Assembly (NCBI RefSeq): GCF_004014875.1
Contig: NZ_CP034929.1
Coordinates: 124,001 to 188,000, forward strand
From: Nocardioides yefusunii
Lineage (GTDB): Bacteria; Actinomycetota; Actinomycetes; Propionibacteriales; Nocardioidaceae
Direction of reading: 5' to 3'
Length of the DNA: 64,000 nucleotides
Shown: positions 28,691 through 36,920 of the stretch, piece by piece
How positions within the stretch are numbered: position 1 is the stretch's first letter
Layout of the letters: every line of letters begins with the position of its first letter
Notes under the pieces: model-generated
Seen by the model: only the letters and a program-made list of their open reading frames with translations
The model's database searches: none
Told to the model about the DNA's origin: nothing
Position numbers and translations under genes: made by a program

Positions 28691-30274
28691 TCAGTGCATC
28701 ATCATCGGCTTCTCGCCGTCGGACTGAACCGGACGACGCGGAAGGAAGAACGCCGGGACCAGCACCAGTGCGAGCAGCACGGTGGCGACCACGAACGTGT
28801 CGGTGAACGCGGTCGCCATCTGCGGCAGCAGCACCGTCGGGTCCAGCGACGCGGGCGTCAGGCCGAACTTGCCCAGGATCTCCGCGACCAGGCTCGGGTC
28901 GGGGTTCTCGCCGAGCTTGGAGACCTCACCGGCGGCCTCGAGTTCAGGGGTGGAGGCCAGGTTGGTGGTGATGAGCACCGAGAAGACGGCCGCACCACAG
29001 GCGTTGGCGACCTGGCTGATGATGTTCATCGTCGTCGAGCCACGCGAGATCGCGGCCTCACGCAGCGTCGCGAGTGCAGCGGTCATGATCGGCATCATCG
29101 TGGCGCCCATGCCGAGACCCATCACGAACAGCGACGCGAAGATGTAGGGCTTGCCGGTGTCGTACCCGACGACGGTGAACATGCCCATGCCGAGCGCGAC
29201 CAGTGCCGCGCCGGCCATGACCACCTTGCCGGGACCGATGCGGTCGACCAGCAGACCGGCGGCCGGCATCATCACCATGGCGCCGATGCCCTGCGGGGCG
29301 AGCATGCCGCCCGAACCGGTGGTGCCGTAGCCCTGCACGGACTGGAAGAACGTCGGGAACAGCAGGCTGGAGCCCGAGAACGCGATGCCGAAGAGCGACA
29401 TCGCGATCACCGCGATGGTGAGGTTGCGGTTCTTGAAGAGGGTCAGGTCGAGGAGCGGGTGGGCGTTCTTCTTGTTGAGGGCCCACAGGCAGAACGCAAT
29501 GATCAGCGCGATGCCGACGACGCTGAACCCGATCACCTTGCCGGTGAAGAGAGATCCGTGGACCTCCTTGGCGTGGGGGATCGAGGAGACGCCGTACAGG
29601 AACGACGCGAGACCGGGCGAGAGCAGCAGGACGCCGACGAAGTCGAACGTCTCCGAGGGGTGCACCTCGTCCTTGTCGAGCGCGAACCAGGTGTAGACGA
29701 GCGCCGCGATGCCGATCGGCAGGTTGATCAGGAAGATCCAGTGCCACGACAGGTTCTCGATCAGCCAGCCACCGAGGATCGGGCCGAAGATCGGGCCCAG
29801 CAGCATCGGCACACCCATGACGGCCATGACGCGACCGATGCGCTCAGGACCGGCGGCCTTGGTCAGGATCGCCATGCCGAGCGGCATCAGCATGCCGCCA
29901 CCGAAGCCCTGGACGACACGGAACGCGATCAGCATCGGCAACGACGTCGCGAACGCGCACAGCACCGATCCGAGCGTGAACAGCGTCAGCGCCATCAGGT
30001 AGAGCTTCTTGGGGCCGAATCGGTCGGCCGCCCATCCCGTCATCGGGATGACCACGGCGAGCGCCAGCGTGTAGGCGGTGTGCGTCCACGCGACGTCGGC
30101 GGTGGTCGCGTCGAACTCCTTCTGCCACGTGGGCAGGGCGACCGAGACGACGGTGATGTCGAGGATCGACATGATGGCGCCGAGGACGACGACTCCGGCG
30201 ATGGTGAGGACGCGCTTGTCGAGCTTGTCCGAGGGTGCCGGCGCTCCGCCGGCCGAAGGTTCAGTTGTACTCAC
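28691..30274 (-). CDS. DHA2-family MFS drug exporter (EmrB/QacA type)
   Basis: 527 residues with about 14 membrane segments. Motif A-like GWAADRFGPKKLY and a strong antiporter motif C-like stretch (GVPMLLGPIFGPILGGWLI) place it in the 14-TM DHA2 group of proton-coupled multidrug exporters. The acidic residue in the first TM (DITVVSVALP) is the typical proton-relay position. TACGCT ends 6 nt before the GTG at 30274, so that start is preferred over an ATG at 30334. The substrate is unknown. No regulator is adjacent; its stop is 50 bp from the IS30 element. Confidence 0.93.
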   Translation of the reverse strand: MSTTEPSAGGAPAPSDKLDKRVLTIAGVVVLGAIMSILDITVVSVALPTWQKEFDATTADVAWTHTAYTLALAVVIPMTGWAADRFGPKKLYLMALTLFTLGSVLCAFATSLPMLIAFRVVQGFGGGMLMPLGMAILTKAAGPERIGRVMAVMGVPMLLGPIFGPILGGWLIENLSWHWIFLINLPIGIAALVYTWFALDKDEVHPSETFDFVGVLLLSPGLASFLYGVSSIPHAKEVHGSLFTGKVIGFSVVGIALIIAFCLWALNKKNAHPLLDLTLFKNRNLTIAVIAMSLFGIAFSGSSLLFPTFFQSVQGYGTTGSGGMLAPQGIGAMVMMPAAGLLVDRIGPGKVVMAGAALVALGMGMFTVVGYDTGKPYIFASLFVMGLGMGATMMPIMTAALATLREAAISRGSTTMNIISQVANACGAAVFSVLITTNLASTPELEAAGEVSKLGENPDPSLVAEILGKFGLTPASLDPTVLLPQMATAFTDTFVVATVLLALVLVPAFFLPRRPVQSDGEKPMMMH

Positions 30275-30349
30275 CGAAGGAGCGTAAGCGGGTGTGAGCC
30301 GCAGCACCACGATCGACGTTGTGGTGCGCGTCATGCAGGGAGCGCGGAC

Positions 30350-30391
30350 GACGTCGGCGTCGTCCCGTGGATGTGGGACGACGCCGACGTC
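30350..30391 (-). terminator. Terminator after glutathione peroxidase gene
   Basis: Perfect 17-bp arms (GACGTCGGCGTCGTCCC) around 8 nt, 19 nt after the gpx stop on the minus strand and upstream of the exporter start. Confidence 0.88.
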
Positions 30392-30409
30392 AGGGGAGGT
30401 ACGGATGCC

Positions 30410-30895
30410 TCAGGCGAGGAGTTCCTCGATCGCACCGACGACGTGCTCGGCGTCGGGCTCGGTGCGGGGGCCGAAGCGGGCCACGGCGTCGCCGTCGGCG
30501 GTGACGAGGAACTTCTCGAAGTTCCAGGTGATGTCGCCGGTCTTGCCCTCTTCGTCGGCGAGCTCGGTGAGGACGTCGTAGATCGGGTGACGGTTCTCGC
30601 CGTTGACCTCGATCTTCTCGGTCAGGGGGAAGGTGACGCCGTAGGTCGCGGAGCAGAACTCGGCGATCTCCTCGGGCGAACCGGGCTCCTGACCCATGAA
30701 CTGGTTGCAGGGCAGGCCGACGACGGCGAGCTTGCCGTCGTACTTCTGCGCGAGCTCTTCGAGCTTGGAGTACTGCGGGGTGAGGCCGCACTTGGAGGCC
30801 ACGTTGACCAGGAGGGCCGGCTTGCCGCCGGTGATCTCAGCGAGGGTGGCGGGGGTTCCGTCGAGGCGGGCGACGGGCACGTCGAGGATCGTCAT
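30410..30895 (-). CDS. Glutathione peroxidase family protein (Cys type)
   Basis: 161 residues with the complete peroxidase tetrad: Cys in NVASKCGLTPQY, Gln in LPCNQFMGQEPG, and Trp and Asn in ITWNFEKF. The active residue is Cys, not selenocysteine. A second Cys in LPCNQF may serve as the resolving residue, as in thioredoxin-dependent bacterial members. Actinobacteria lack glutathione, so thioredoxin is the more likely donor. TATCCT ends 7 nt before the ATG, which supports a leaderless start. It is divergent from the SNF2 gene across palindrome D1. Confidence 0.93.
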   Translation of the reverse strand: MTILDVPVARLDGTPATLAEITGGKPALLVNVASKCGLTPQYSKLEELAQKYDGKLAVVGLPCNQFMGQEPGSPEEIAEFCSATYGVTFPLTEKIEVNGENRHPIYDVLTELADEEGKTGDITWNFEKFLVTADGDAVARFGPRTEPDAEHVVGAIEELLA

Positions 30896-30962
30896 GTTCC
30901 GCAGGATAGTCAGCGACTCCTCATTGCGGGACGACGCGTAGCGGAAACCCGTCCCCACCCAC

Positions 30963-31022
30963 CGCAATTGTCGGATTGATGCCGCGCCGCCAGCGTGTCG
31001 GCGCATCAATCCGACAATTGCG
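30963..31022. repeat. Palindrome family D, copy D1
   Basis: 60-bp element with perfect 20-bp arms (30963-30982 and 31003-31022, CGCAATTGTCGGATTGATGC) and a 20-nt GC-rich spacer. It lies between divergent genes, 68 bp from one start and 57 bp from the other. Copy D2 at 44059 has the same size and layout. Confidence 0.92.
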
Positions 31023-31078
31023 CAGGCTGGTGCGTGGAAGTGCGCGGGCTGTCGGTGCCGGCGGCTAGCGTCGAGCCC

Positions 31079-33988
31079 GTGAGTTTCGTCCCCGTCTCCG
31101 GCCCCGCCACCCTGTCGTCGGCCGAGCATCCGGCCCCGCCCCGCGACGCGACGGTGGAGTTCACCGGCGAGGGACGACGCAGCGTCTCGCTCCCGATCGC
31201 CGCCGCACTGCCCTTGCTGTCGCGCGCCCACAAGGCAGGCCTGGCCGGGGACGACGTGCACCCCACCGTCGTCCTGCTCGCCGGTGCCGCACATCTCGCG
31301 CTGCGTCTTGTCGCCGACGGCCGGTTCGCGCCGCACGAGGACGAACTCTTCTGGGAACCCGTGCTCGACGCCGCAGCCGAGGACCGGATCGTCCAGCTCG
31401 CGAAGGCGCGCGAGAAGGACGGCGTCGACGTCGCTGCCGCCGAGGGCGTCGTGCGTCGGATGGTTGCTGCGGTCGTCGACGCGACCCCGCGTCGGGCACC
31501 GCAGTCGACGCGGCGTTCGCGGGAGTCCGGACCGGCTGCCGCAGCTCGCGCCGCGCTGCGTGGCGCCCCGGCCGTCGACCCCGCGTCGGGCAAGAGTTGG
31601 GCCGAACGCAAGGCGGAGGTGAAGGCCCGCACGTCCGCGGAGTACGCCCACGTCCTCAACGACCGCCTCACCCGGCTGCGACGCACCCGCGGCGTCGACG
31701 ACCGCCCGCACCTGGTGCGGCTCTCGCTACGCATCGATGCCCCCGAGGAACAGCTCTACGCCGGCGAACTCACCCTCGTCCCGCAGGTCCACGCCCAGGA
31801 CAACGACCTCCACGTCGCCGACGCCGCCCTGCTGTGGACCGAGACCGGCATCGACGCCTCGCACGGCTTCGGAGATCGCGCCCGCACCCACGCCGCGCTC
31901 GCGATCCGGCAGGCCGCCGACGCCTGGGAACCCCTCGGGCGCCTGCTGGAGGTCCGGGTCCCCGACGGGATCGTCCTCGACTCCGACGAGGTCACCTCAC
32001 TGCTCGAACACGGCCTCGAAGCGCTCGCCGGCATCGGCGTCGACGTCCACTGGCCCCGCAGCATCGGCCGCGCACTCAGCACCTCCGCCGTCGTCGACCG
32101 GGCTCCGGAGAAGCGCACCCAGGCCGACGGATCCGCCGCCCGCGAAGCTGCGCACGTCGTCGAGGGTGCGTTGCAGACCTCGACGCTGCGCGCCCAGGAC
32201 CTCTTCGCGTTCACGTGGCAGGTCTCGCTCGCGGGGGAGGCGCTGACGGAGGACGAGATGGACGAGCTCGCCCGCGCCACCACGCCGATGATCCGGCTGC
32301 GCGACAACTGGGTCGTCGTCGACCCGACCGTCGCGAAACGTGCCCGACGACGCCTGATCCGCACCGCCACTGCCCCCGAGGCCGTCGCTGCCGCGCTCAC
32401 CGGCGTCGCGCCGCTGGCCGTCACCGGCTTCGCGGCGCAGGACGAGATCGCCCACGTCACCGTCCATGCCGGCGCCTCGGTGAGCCGCCTGCGCGACCTG
32501 ATCCGCAACGCCGCCACCTCCGAACCCGTCCCCGTTCCCGCCGGCCTCGCCGCAACCCTGCGCGAGTACCAGCACCAGGGCATGAGGTGGCTGGCCACGA
32601 TGACCGACCTCGGGCTCGGCGCCTGCCTGGCCGACGACATGGGTCTGGGCAAGACGATCACCGTGATCGCCCTGCACCTGCACCGTCGCGAGACCGCCGG
32701 AACCCCCGCGACCCCGCGCCCGGTCGGACCGACGCTGGTGGTCTGCCCGGCGTCGTTGATGGGCAACTGGGAGGCCGAGATCAACCGGTTCGCGCCGGGC
32801 ATCCCCGTGCGCCGCTTCCACGGGTCGTCACGCATCCTCGACGGGGTGGGCGACGGGTTCGTGCTCACCACCTACGGCACGCTCCGGTCGGATCTGGAGT
32901 CCGAGCAGCCGCGGCTCACCGGCGTCGCCTGGGACCTGGTGGTCGCCGACGAGGCCCAACACGTCAAGAACTCCCGCTCCGCGACCGCACGCGCGCTCCG
33001 CAAGGTCGAGTCCCGGGCCCGGGTCGCGCTCACCGGAACCCCGGTGGAGAACAACCTCACCGAACTCTGGTCACTGCTCGACTGGTGCGTCCCCGGGCTG
33101 CTCGGCTCCCGGCTCGCGTTCCGTCGGGTCTGGGCCGCGCCGATCGAAGCCGGCGTCGACTCCCACGTCACCCGCGCCTTCGCCGACCTGATCGGGCCGT
33201 TCCTGCTGCGTCGTCGCAAGTCCGACCCCGGCATCGCACCCGAGCTGCCGCCCAAGACCGAGACCGACCACCTCCTGGGCCTCACCACCGAACAAGCGGT
33301 CCTCTACGAGACGTTCGTCAAGGACCGGATGGACCGCATCGAACGCTCCGACGCCCAGGAACGACGCGGCCTCGTGCTCGCGATGCTCACCGGCCTGAAG
33401 CAGATCTGCAACCACCCCGCGCAGTTCCTCAAGCAGACCAACCCGCGCATCGGCGGACGCAGCGAGAAGTTCGACCTGCTCGACGAACTCATCGGCACCG
33501 TCCTGGCCGAGGACGGCGCCGTGCTCGTCTTCACCCAGTACGTCGCGATGGCCCGACTCGTCGAACAGCACCTCACGCGCTCCGGGATCGCGCACCAGTT
33601 CCTGCATGGCGGCACCCCGGTGCCTGAACGTGAAGCGATGGTGAAGCGTTTCCAGACCGAGGACGGCGACGACCGCGTCCCCGTCTTCATCCTGTCCCTC
33701 AAGGCCGGCGGCACCGGCCTCAACCTGACCCGCGCCGACCACGTCATCCACCTCGACCGCTGGTGGAACCCGGCCGTGGAGGAGCAGGCCACCGACCGCG
33801 CCTACCGGATCGGGCAGACCAAGCCCGTCCAGGTGCACCGGATGATCACCCGCGGCACCGTCGAGGAACGCGTCGCCGCACTGCTCGAACGCAAGCGCGA
33901 CCTGGCCGACTCCGTCCTCGCCAACGGCGAAGCGGCGCTCACCGAACTCAGCAACGACGACCTCCGCGACCTGGTGACGCTCGGATGA
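31079..33988 (+). CDS. SNF2-family DEAD/DEAH-box ATPase
   Basis: 969 residues. The first 480 form a poorly conserved actinobacterial N-terminal region; the rest is a full SNF2 motor. Walker A is DDMGLGKT near residue 520, DEAQH near 625, LTGTPVENNL follows, and the C-terminal motor has SLKAGGTGLNL and DRAYRIGQ near 875-915. SNF2 motors translocate on double-stranded DNA and remodel protein-DNA complexes; the target here is unknown. TAGCGT ends 7 nt before the GTG at 31079. The stop overlaps the SWIM gene by ATGA, so the two products are very likely partners. Confidence 0.93.
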   Translation: MSFVPVSGPATLSSAEHPAPPRDATVEFTGEGRRSVSLPIAAALPLLSRAHKAGLAGDDVHPTVVLLAGAAHLALRLVADGRFAPHEDELFWEPVLDAAAEDRIVQLAKAREKDGVDVAAAEGVVRRMVAAVVDATPRRAPQSTRRSRESGPAAAARAALRGAPAVDPASGKSWAERKAEVKARTSAEYAHVLNDRLTRLRRTRGVDDRPHLVRLSLRIDAPEEQLYAGELTLVPQVHAQDNDLHVADAALLWTETGIDASHGFGDRARTHAALAIRQAADAWEPLGRLLEVRVPDGIVLDSDEVTSLLEHGLEALAGIGVDVHWPRSIGRALSTSAVVDRAPEKRTQADGSAAREAAHVVEGALQTSTLRAQDLFAFTWQVSLAGEALTEDEMDELARATTPMIRLRDNWVVVDPTVAKRARRRLIRTATAPEAVAAALTGVAPLAVTGFAAQDEIAHVTVHAGASVSRLRDLIRNAATSEPVPVPAGLAATLREYQHQGMRWLATMTDLGLGACLADDMGLGKTITVIALHLHRRETAGTPATPRPVGPTLVVCPASLMGNWEAEINRFAPGIPVRRFHGSSRILDGVGDGFVLTTYGTLRSDLESEQPRLTGVAWDLVVADEAQHVKNSRSATARALRKVESRARVALTGTPVENNLTELWSLLDWCVPGLLGSRLAFRRVWAAPIEAGVDSHVTRAFADLIGPFLLRRRKSDPGIAPELPPKTETDHLLGLTTEQAVLYETFVKDRMDRIERSDAQERRGLVLAMLTGLKQICNHPAQFLKQTNPRIGGRSEKFDLLDELIGTVLAEDGAVLVFTQYVAMARLVEQHLTRSGIAHQFLHGGTPVPEREAMVKRFQTEDGDDRVPVFILSLKAGGTGLNLTRADHVIHLDRWWNPAVEEQATDRAYRIGQTKPVQVHRMITRGTVEERVAALLERKRDLADSVLANGEAALTELSNDDLRDLVTLG

Positions 33989-34809
33989 CGTCGCACCTCT
34001 CGGGTGGCGGCAAGCGGGCCGTCCCGCAGCCGGCAGCGTTCCTCGAGACGCAGGTCGGGATCCGGCCCGAGCCGGGGGAGGGGCGCGTCGTGAAGACGCC
34101 CTTCGCTCCTCGCCAAGGTGCCGTCGTGCGGTCGTGGTGGGCCAAGGCGCTGGAACGCGCCGTGGTGGAGTCCGCCTACGACGAACGCGAACTCCGGCGC
34201 GGTCGGACGTGGGCCCGCAAGGCTCAGGTCGGACAGCTGACGCTGGGGCCGGGGCAGTTGCACGCCGCAGTCACCGTCGAGGGAGACGTCCACACCGTCG
34301 TGGTGAAACTGCCCGTCCTCGCGCCCGACATGGTCGAAGCGCTGGTCGAGGTGGTCGCCTCGACGACCGGCTGGATGGGCGACCTGATGCGCGGCGAACT
34401 GCCGCGGGACCTCGTGGAGGCCGCGGAGGAGATGGGCGTCGAGCTGATGCCCTACGGCGGCGAGTTCGACATCTCCTGCACCTGCGAGCCGTGGGCCGAC
34501 CCGTGCCCGCACGCGTTGGCGGTGCTGACCCAGATGACCTGGTGGGTGGACGCTGACCCGTTCGTCCTGACCCAGCTGCGGGGGGTGGGGCGCGCGGAGC
34601 TGATGGTGCGGCTGCACGAACTGTCCGGACGCGAACGTGACGCCCCGTCTGTTCGACGGGTGGACGCAGGCTCGGAGGAGGGCGACGAGCAGCCGGATCA
34701 GGCGTACGTTCGGGCCGGGGACGACCCCTGGGATCCCGAGGACGCAACGGTTGCGATCGAGGCTGCCGAACGCGCTGTGGTGATTCTGGGAGAGTTCACC
34801 GACGAATGA
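33985..34809 (+). CDS. SWIM zinc-finger protein, partner of the SNF2 ATPase
   Basis: 274 residues with a SWIM-type zinc finger (CTCEPWADPCPH, C-x-C...C-x-H) near residues 164-176. The first part is basic (RSWWAKALERAVV), and a conserved middle region precedes the finger. SWIM domains bind DNA or proteins and are often found next to or inside SNF2 ATPases. The start overlaps the SNF2 stop by 4 nt, so translation is coupled. The C-terminal 60 residues are acidic. The stop codon lies within an inverted repeat of the next gene's control region. Confidence 0.9.
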   Translation: MTSHLSGGGKRAVPQPAAFLETQVGIRPEPGEGRVVKTPFAPRQGAVVRSWWAKALERAVVESAYDERELRRGRTWARKAQVGQLTLGPGQLHAAVTVEGDVHTVVVKLPVLAPDMVEALVEVVASTTGWMGDLMRGELPRDLVEAAEEMGVELMPYGGEFDISCTCEPWADPCPHALAVLTQMTWWVDADPFVLTQLRGVGRAELMVRLHELSGRERDAPSVRRVDAGSEEGDEQPDQAYVRAGDDPWDPEDATVAIEAAERAVVILGEFTDE

Positions 34810-34871
34810 TGTGAGAATCATTCCCAATCAGCGAGAACTTCCCCCTCCGCTCTAGGTCGATAGGATATATT
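34804..34871 (+). promoter_or_regulatory. Control region of the reductase gene, Zur/Fur-like box
   Basis: TGAGAATCATTCCCA at 34812-34826 is a near-palindrome that matches 12 of 15 positions of the Zur-type word TGAAAATCATTTTCA. It overlaps another inverted repeat, GAATGAT-N6-ATCATTC (34804-34823). A -10-like TATATT at 34866-34871 ends 6 nt before the ATG. The identity of the regulator is inference. Confidence 0.45.
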
Positions 34872-34877
34872 CCTCTC

Positions 34878-35972
34878 ATGGTGTTCGGAATCTTCAAGCG
34901 CAAGCAGGCGCCCGTCGTCACGACCGTCACGGCGTACGACCCGGTCGCTGACGCCCTGGCCAAGGCTGCTGCAGCCAAGGCCTCCGCCGTCGCCGACGAC
35001 TCCTACGAGGTCCGCGTCGCCAAGGTGACGCAGGAGGCCGAGGGCGTCATCTCCATCACCGTCATCGACCCCGCCGGGCACGACCTGCCCGAGTGGAAGG
35101 CCGGTGCCCACCTCGAGATCCGCACCCCCAGCGGCCTCGTGCGCCAGTACTCGCTCTGCTCCTCGCCGAGCAACACGCTCGAGTACCGCGTCTCCGTGCT
35201 GCGCGAGGAGAACGGTCGCGGTGGCTCCAAGGAGCTGCACGACACCGACCTCAAGAACAAGCAGCTGATCGTGGTCGGCCCGCGCAACCACTTCCCGCTG
35301 GAGAAGCACGACAAGTACGTCTTCATCGCCGGCGGCATCGGTGTCACGCCGATCCGCGCGATGGTCGAGGAGCTCGTCACCGAGCAGCCCGACGCCGAGT
35401 TCACCGTCGTCTACGGCGGCCGCTCGCTGGCCACCATGGCGTTCCGCGAGGAGCTCGTCGAGCTCGCCGGCGACAAGCTGACCGTCGTCCCGCAGGACAC
35501 CGACGGCCTGATCGACCTCAAGGCCGCCCTCGCCGGAGCTGACGCCGGCACCGGTGTCTACTGCTGTGGCCCCTCGCCGCTGATCAACGCCGTCGAGGCC
35601 GCCGTCGCCGAGCACGCCCCCGAGGCCGACCTCCACTTCGAGCGCTTCGAGGCGTCCGCGGAGGCCACTGCTGAGCGTGCCGCCAAGGCGCTCACCGACG
35701 TTCCGTTCGAGCTGGAGCTGCGCCGCACCGGCGTCACCACCCAGGTCGCGGCCGGTCAGACCGTTCTCGACGCGATCCTGAAGGAGAAGGGCGACTTCGA
35801 CTTCTCCTGCGAGGAGGGCCACTGCGGCTCCTGCTTCGCCACGATCCTCGAGGGCAAGGTCGACCACCGCGACGAGGTCCTCAACGAGGACGAGAAGGCC
35901 AACGGCGACCAGATGTACGTCTGCGTCTCCCGTGCGGCCGAGGGCTGCGACAAGATCGTCCTCGACGTCTGA
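34878..35972 (+). CDS. FMN/2Fe-2S oxygenase reductase, PDR/VanB type
   Basis: 364 residues. Domains in order: a 40-residue Ala/Lys-rich leader, a flavin-binding barrel (RQYSLCSSP near residue 90), an NAD domain (GGIGVTPIRAM near 155) and a C-terminal plant-type 2Fe-2S ferredoxin with CEEGHCGSC and a fourth Cys in YVCVSRA. This order is that of phthalate dioxygenase/vanillate demethylase reductases, which pass electrons from NADH to an oxygenase. No oxygenase gene is nearby, so its partner is encoded elsewhere or it serves as a general reductase. TATATT ends 6 nt before the ATG. Confidence 0.92.
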   Translation: MVFGIFKRKQAPVVTTVTAYDPVADALAKAAAAKASAVADDSYEVRVAKVTQEAEGVISITVIDPAGHDLPEWKAGAHLEIRTPSGLVRQYSLCSSPSNTLEYRVSVLREENGRGGSKELHDTDLKNKQLIVVGPRNHFPLEKHDKYVFIAGGIGVTPIRAMVEELVTEQPDAEFTVVYGGRSLATMAFREELVELAGDKLTVVPQDTDGLIDLKAALAGADAGTGVYCCGPSPLINAVEAAVAEHAPEADLHFERFEASAEATAERAAKALTDVPFELELRRTGVTTQVAAGQTVLDAILKEKGDFDFSCEEGHCGSCFATILEGKVDHRDEVLNEDEKANGDQMYVCVSRAAEGCDKIVLDV

Positions 35973-36022
35973 TCACCGCATCCCCCCACTGATTGCCGAC
36001 CCCGTGGGTCGGTTCGGGTGGC

Positions 36023-36087
36023 CCGCGGTGAAAGAACCACCGCGGTCCTTAAGGCGTACGCCCGGTCCTTCACAAGAGGGCCGGGCG
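36023..36087 (+). terminator. Hairpin cluster after the reductase gene
   Basis: Perfect 8-bp arms CCGCGGTG at 36023-36030 and 36038-36045, followed by TCCTT. A second, weaker stem (GCCCGG with CCGGGC) follows up to 36087. The rest of 35973-36132 holds no gene that I can support. Confidence 0.6.
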
Positions 36088-36132
36088 CCGCTGCATTTCG
36101 GGGCCTCCGCCCCGGCGGCGCTTCACTGCTCG

Positions 36133-36182
36133 CGGACGTCATAGGAATCCGGGCTCAGGGGCCTCGAAAGTTATGACGTCCG
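36133..36182. repeat. Palindrome family A, degenerate copy A2
   Basis: The outer arms CGGACGTCATA pair perfectly, but the inner part (GGAATC against the complement of GAAAGT) no longer pairs. It lies between convergent genes. Confidence 0.85.
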
Positions 36183-36200
36183 GCGGAAGAAGGGGCGACC

Positions 36201-36827
36201 TCAGACGTCGAGCGCGCGCAGTGCCATTCCGCGCAGCATCGCCTGCATCTCCTCCATCGGCAGGCGCGAGGAGCGAGGCGTGGAGTTGATCAGGCCGAAC
36301 GTCGCGTGCGCGACGGCCTTCGCGGCAACCAGCGTCAGGCCGGGGCGCACCTGGGTGATGAGCTCGGCCCACAGGGCAACGTAACGACGCTGGGTCGCGC
36401 GGACCTGCTCGCGGGCGTCGTCGGGCAGGGAGGCCCAGTCGCGGTCCTGGACGACGATCAGGGCCGGCTTGTTGAGCGCGAAGTCGACGTGGAACTCCAC
36501 CAGTGCGTGCAGTGCCGCGCGCGGCTCAGCGGCGGCCATCGCACGGGCGGTGCCGATGGTCAGGAGCTCTTCGGAGATCTGGACCAGCATCTCCGCGAGG
36601 ATCGCGTCCTTGCTGGTGAAGTGCTTGTAGAGCGCCGGGCCGGAGATGCCTGCGGCGGCACCGAGGTCGGTGACGGAGACGCCGTGAAATCCGCGCTCGG
36701 CGAAGAGGTTCGCGGCGAGGTCGAGGAGCTGCTGGCGGCGCGGGGAGACGCGGGGGGCGCCGGCGCCTCGTGCGCTGCGGTTGACGCCGACGGCGGGGCG
36801 GGTGCTGGGCGTCGGCGGCGGAGTCAC
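36201..36827 (-). CDS. TetR-family regulator of the leucine-degradation cluster
   Basis: 208 residues. The N-terminal 20 residues are Pro/Arg-rich, followed by a TetR helix-turn-helix (RRQQLLDLAANLFAERGFHG, then SVTDLGAAAGISGPALYKHF) and an all-helical ligand domain. It is divergent from the acyl-CoA carboxylase gene, and a palindromic site lies between them on the carboxylase promoter. This suggests repression relieved by an acyl-CoA or leucine intermediate. TAGCCT ends 7 nt before the GTG at 36827, so that start is preferred over an ATG at 36869. Confidence 0.88.
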   Translation of the reverse strand: MTPPPTPSTRPAVGVNRSARGAGAPRVSPRRQQLLDLAANLFAERGFHGVSVTDLGAAAGISGPALYKHFTSKDAILAEMLVQISEELLTIGTARAMAAAEPRAALHALVEFHVDFALNKPALIVVQDRDWASLPDDAREQVRATQRRYVALWAELITQVRPGLTLVAAKAVAHATFGLINSTPRSSRLPMEEMQAMLRGMALRALDV

Positions 36828-36895
36828 GAGGGCAAGGCTACCGGGCGCCTCGCGGAAGGCCTGCGGCATCGTTTCCGGAGAGTGCTGGCGAAACA

Positions 36896-36914
36896 GGTTA
36901 ACGATCGCTAACCT
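36896..36914 (+). promoter_or_regulatory. Probable TetR operator over the carboxylase -10 box
   Basis: GGTTAACGATCGCTAACC (36896-36913) is a palindrome with one mismatched pair. Its right half overlaps TAACCT (36909-36914), which ends 6 nt before the carboxylase ATG and looks like the -10 of a leaderless promoter. A bound regulator would block transcription. Confidence 0.7.
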
Positions 36915-36920
36915 CACGCC

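Noticed and set aside
30410..30895. Selenoprotein glutathione peroxidase
   Set aside because: The active-site codon encodes Cys; no in-frame TGA is present.
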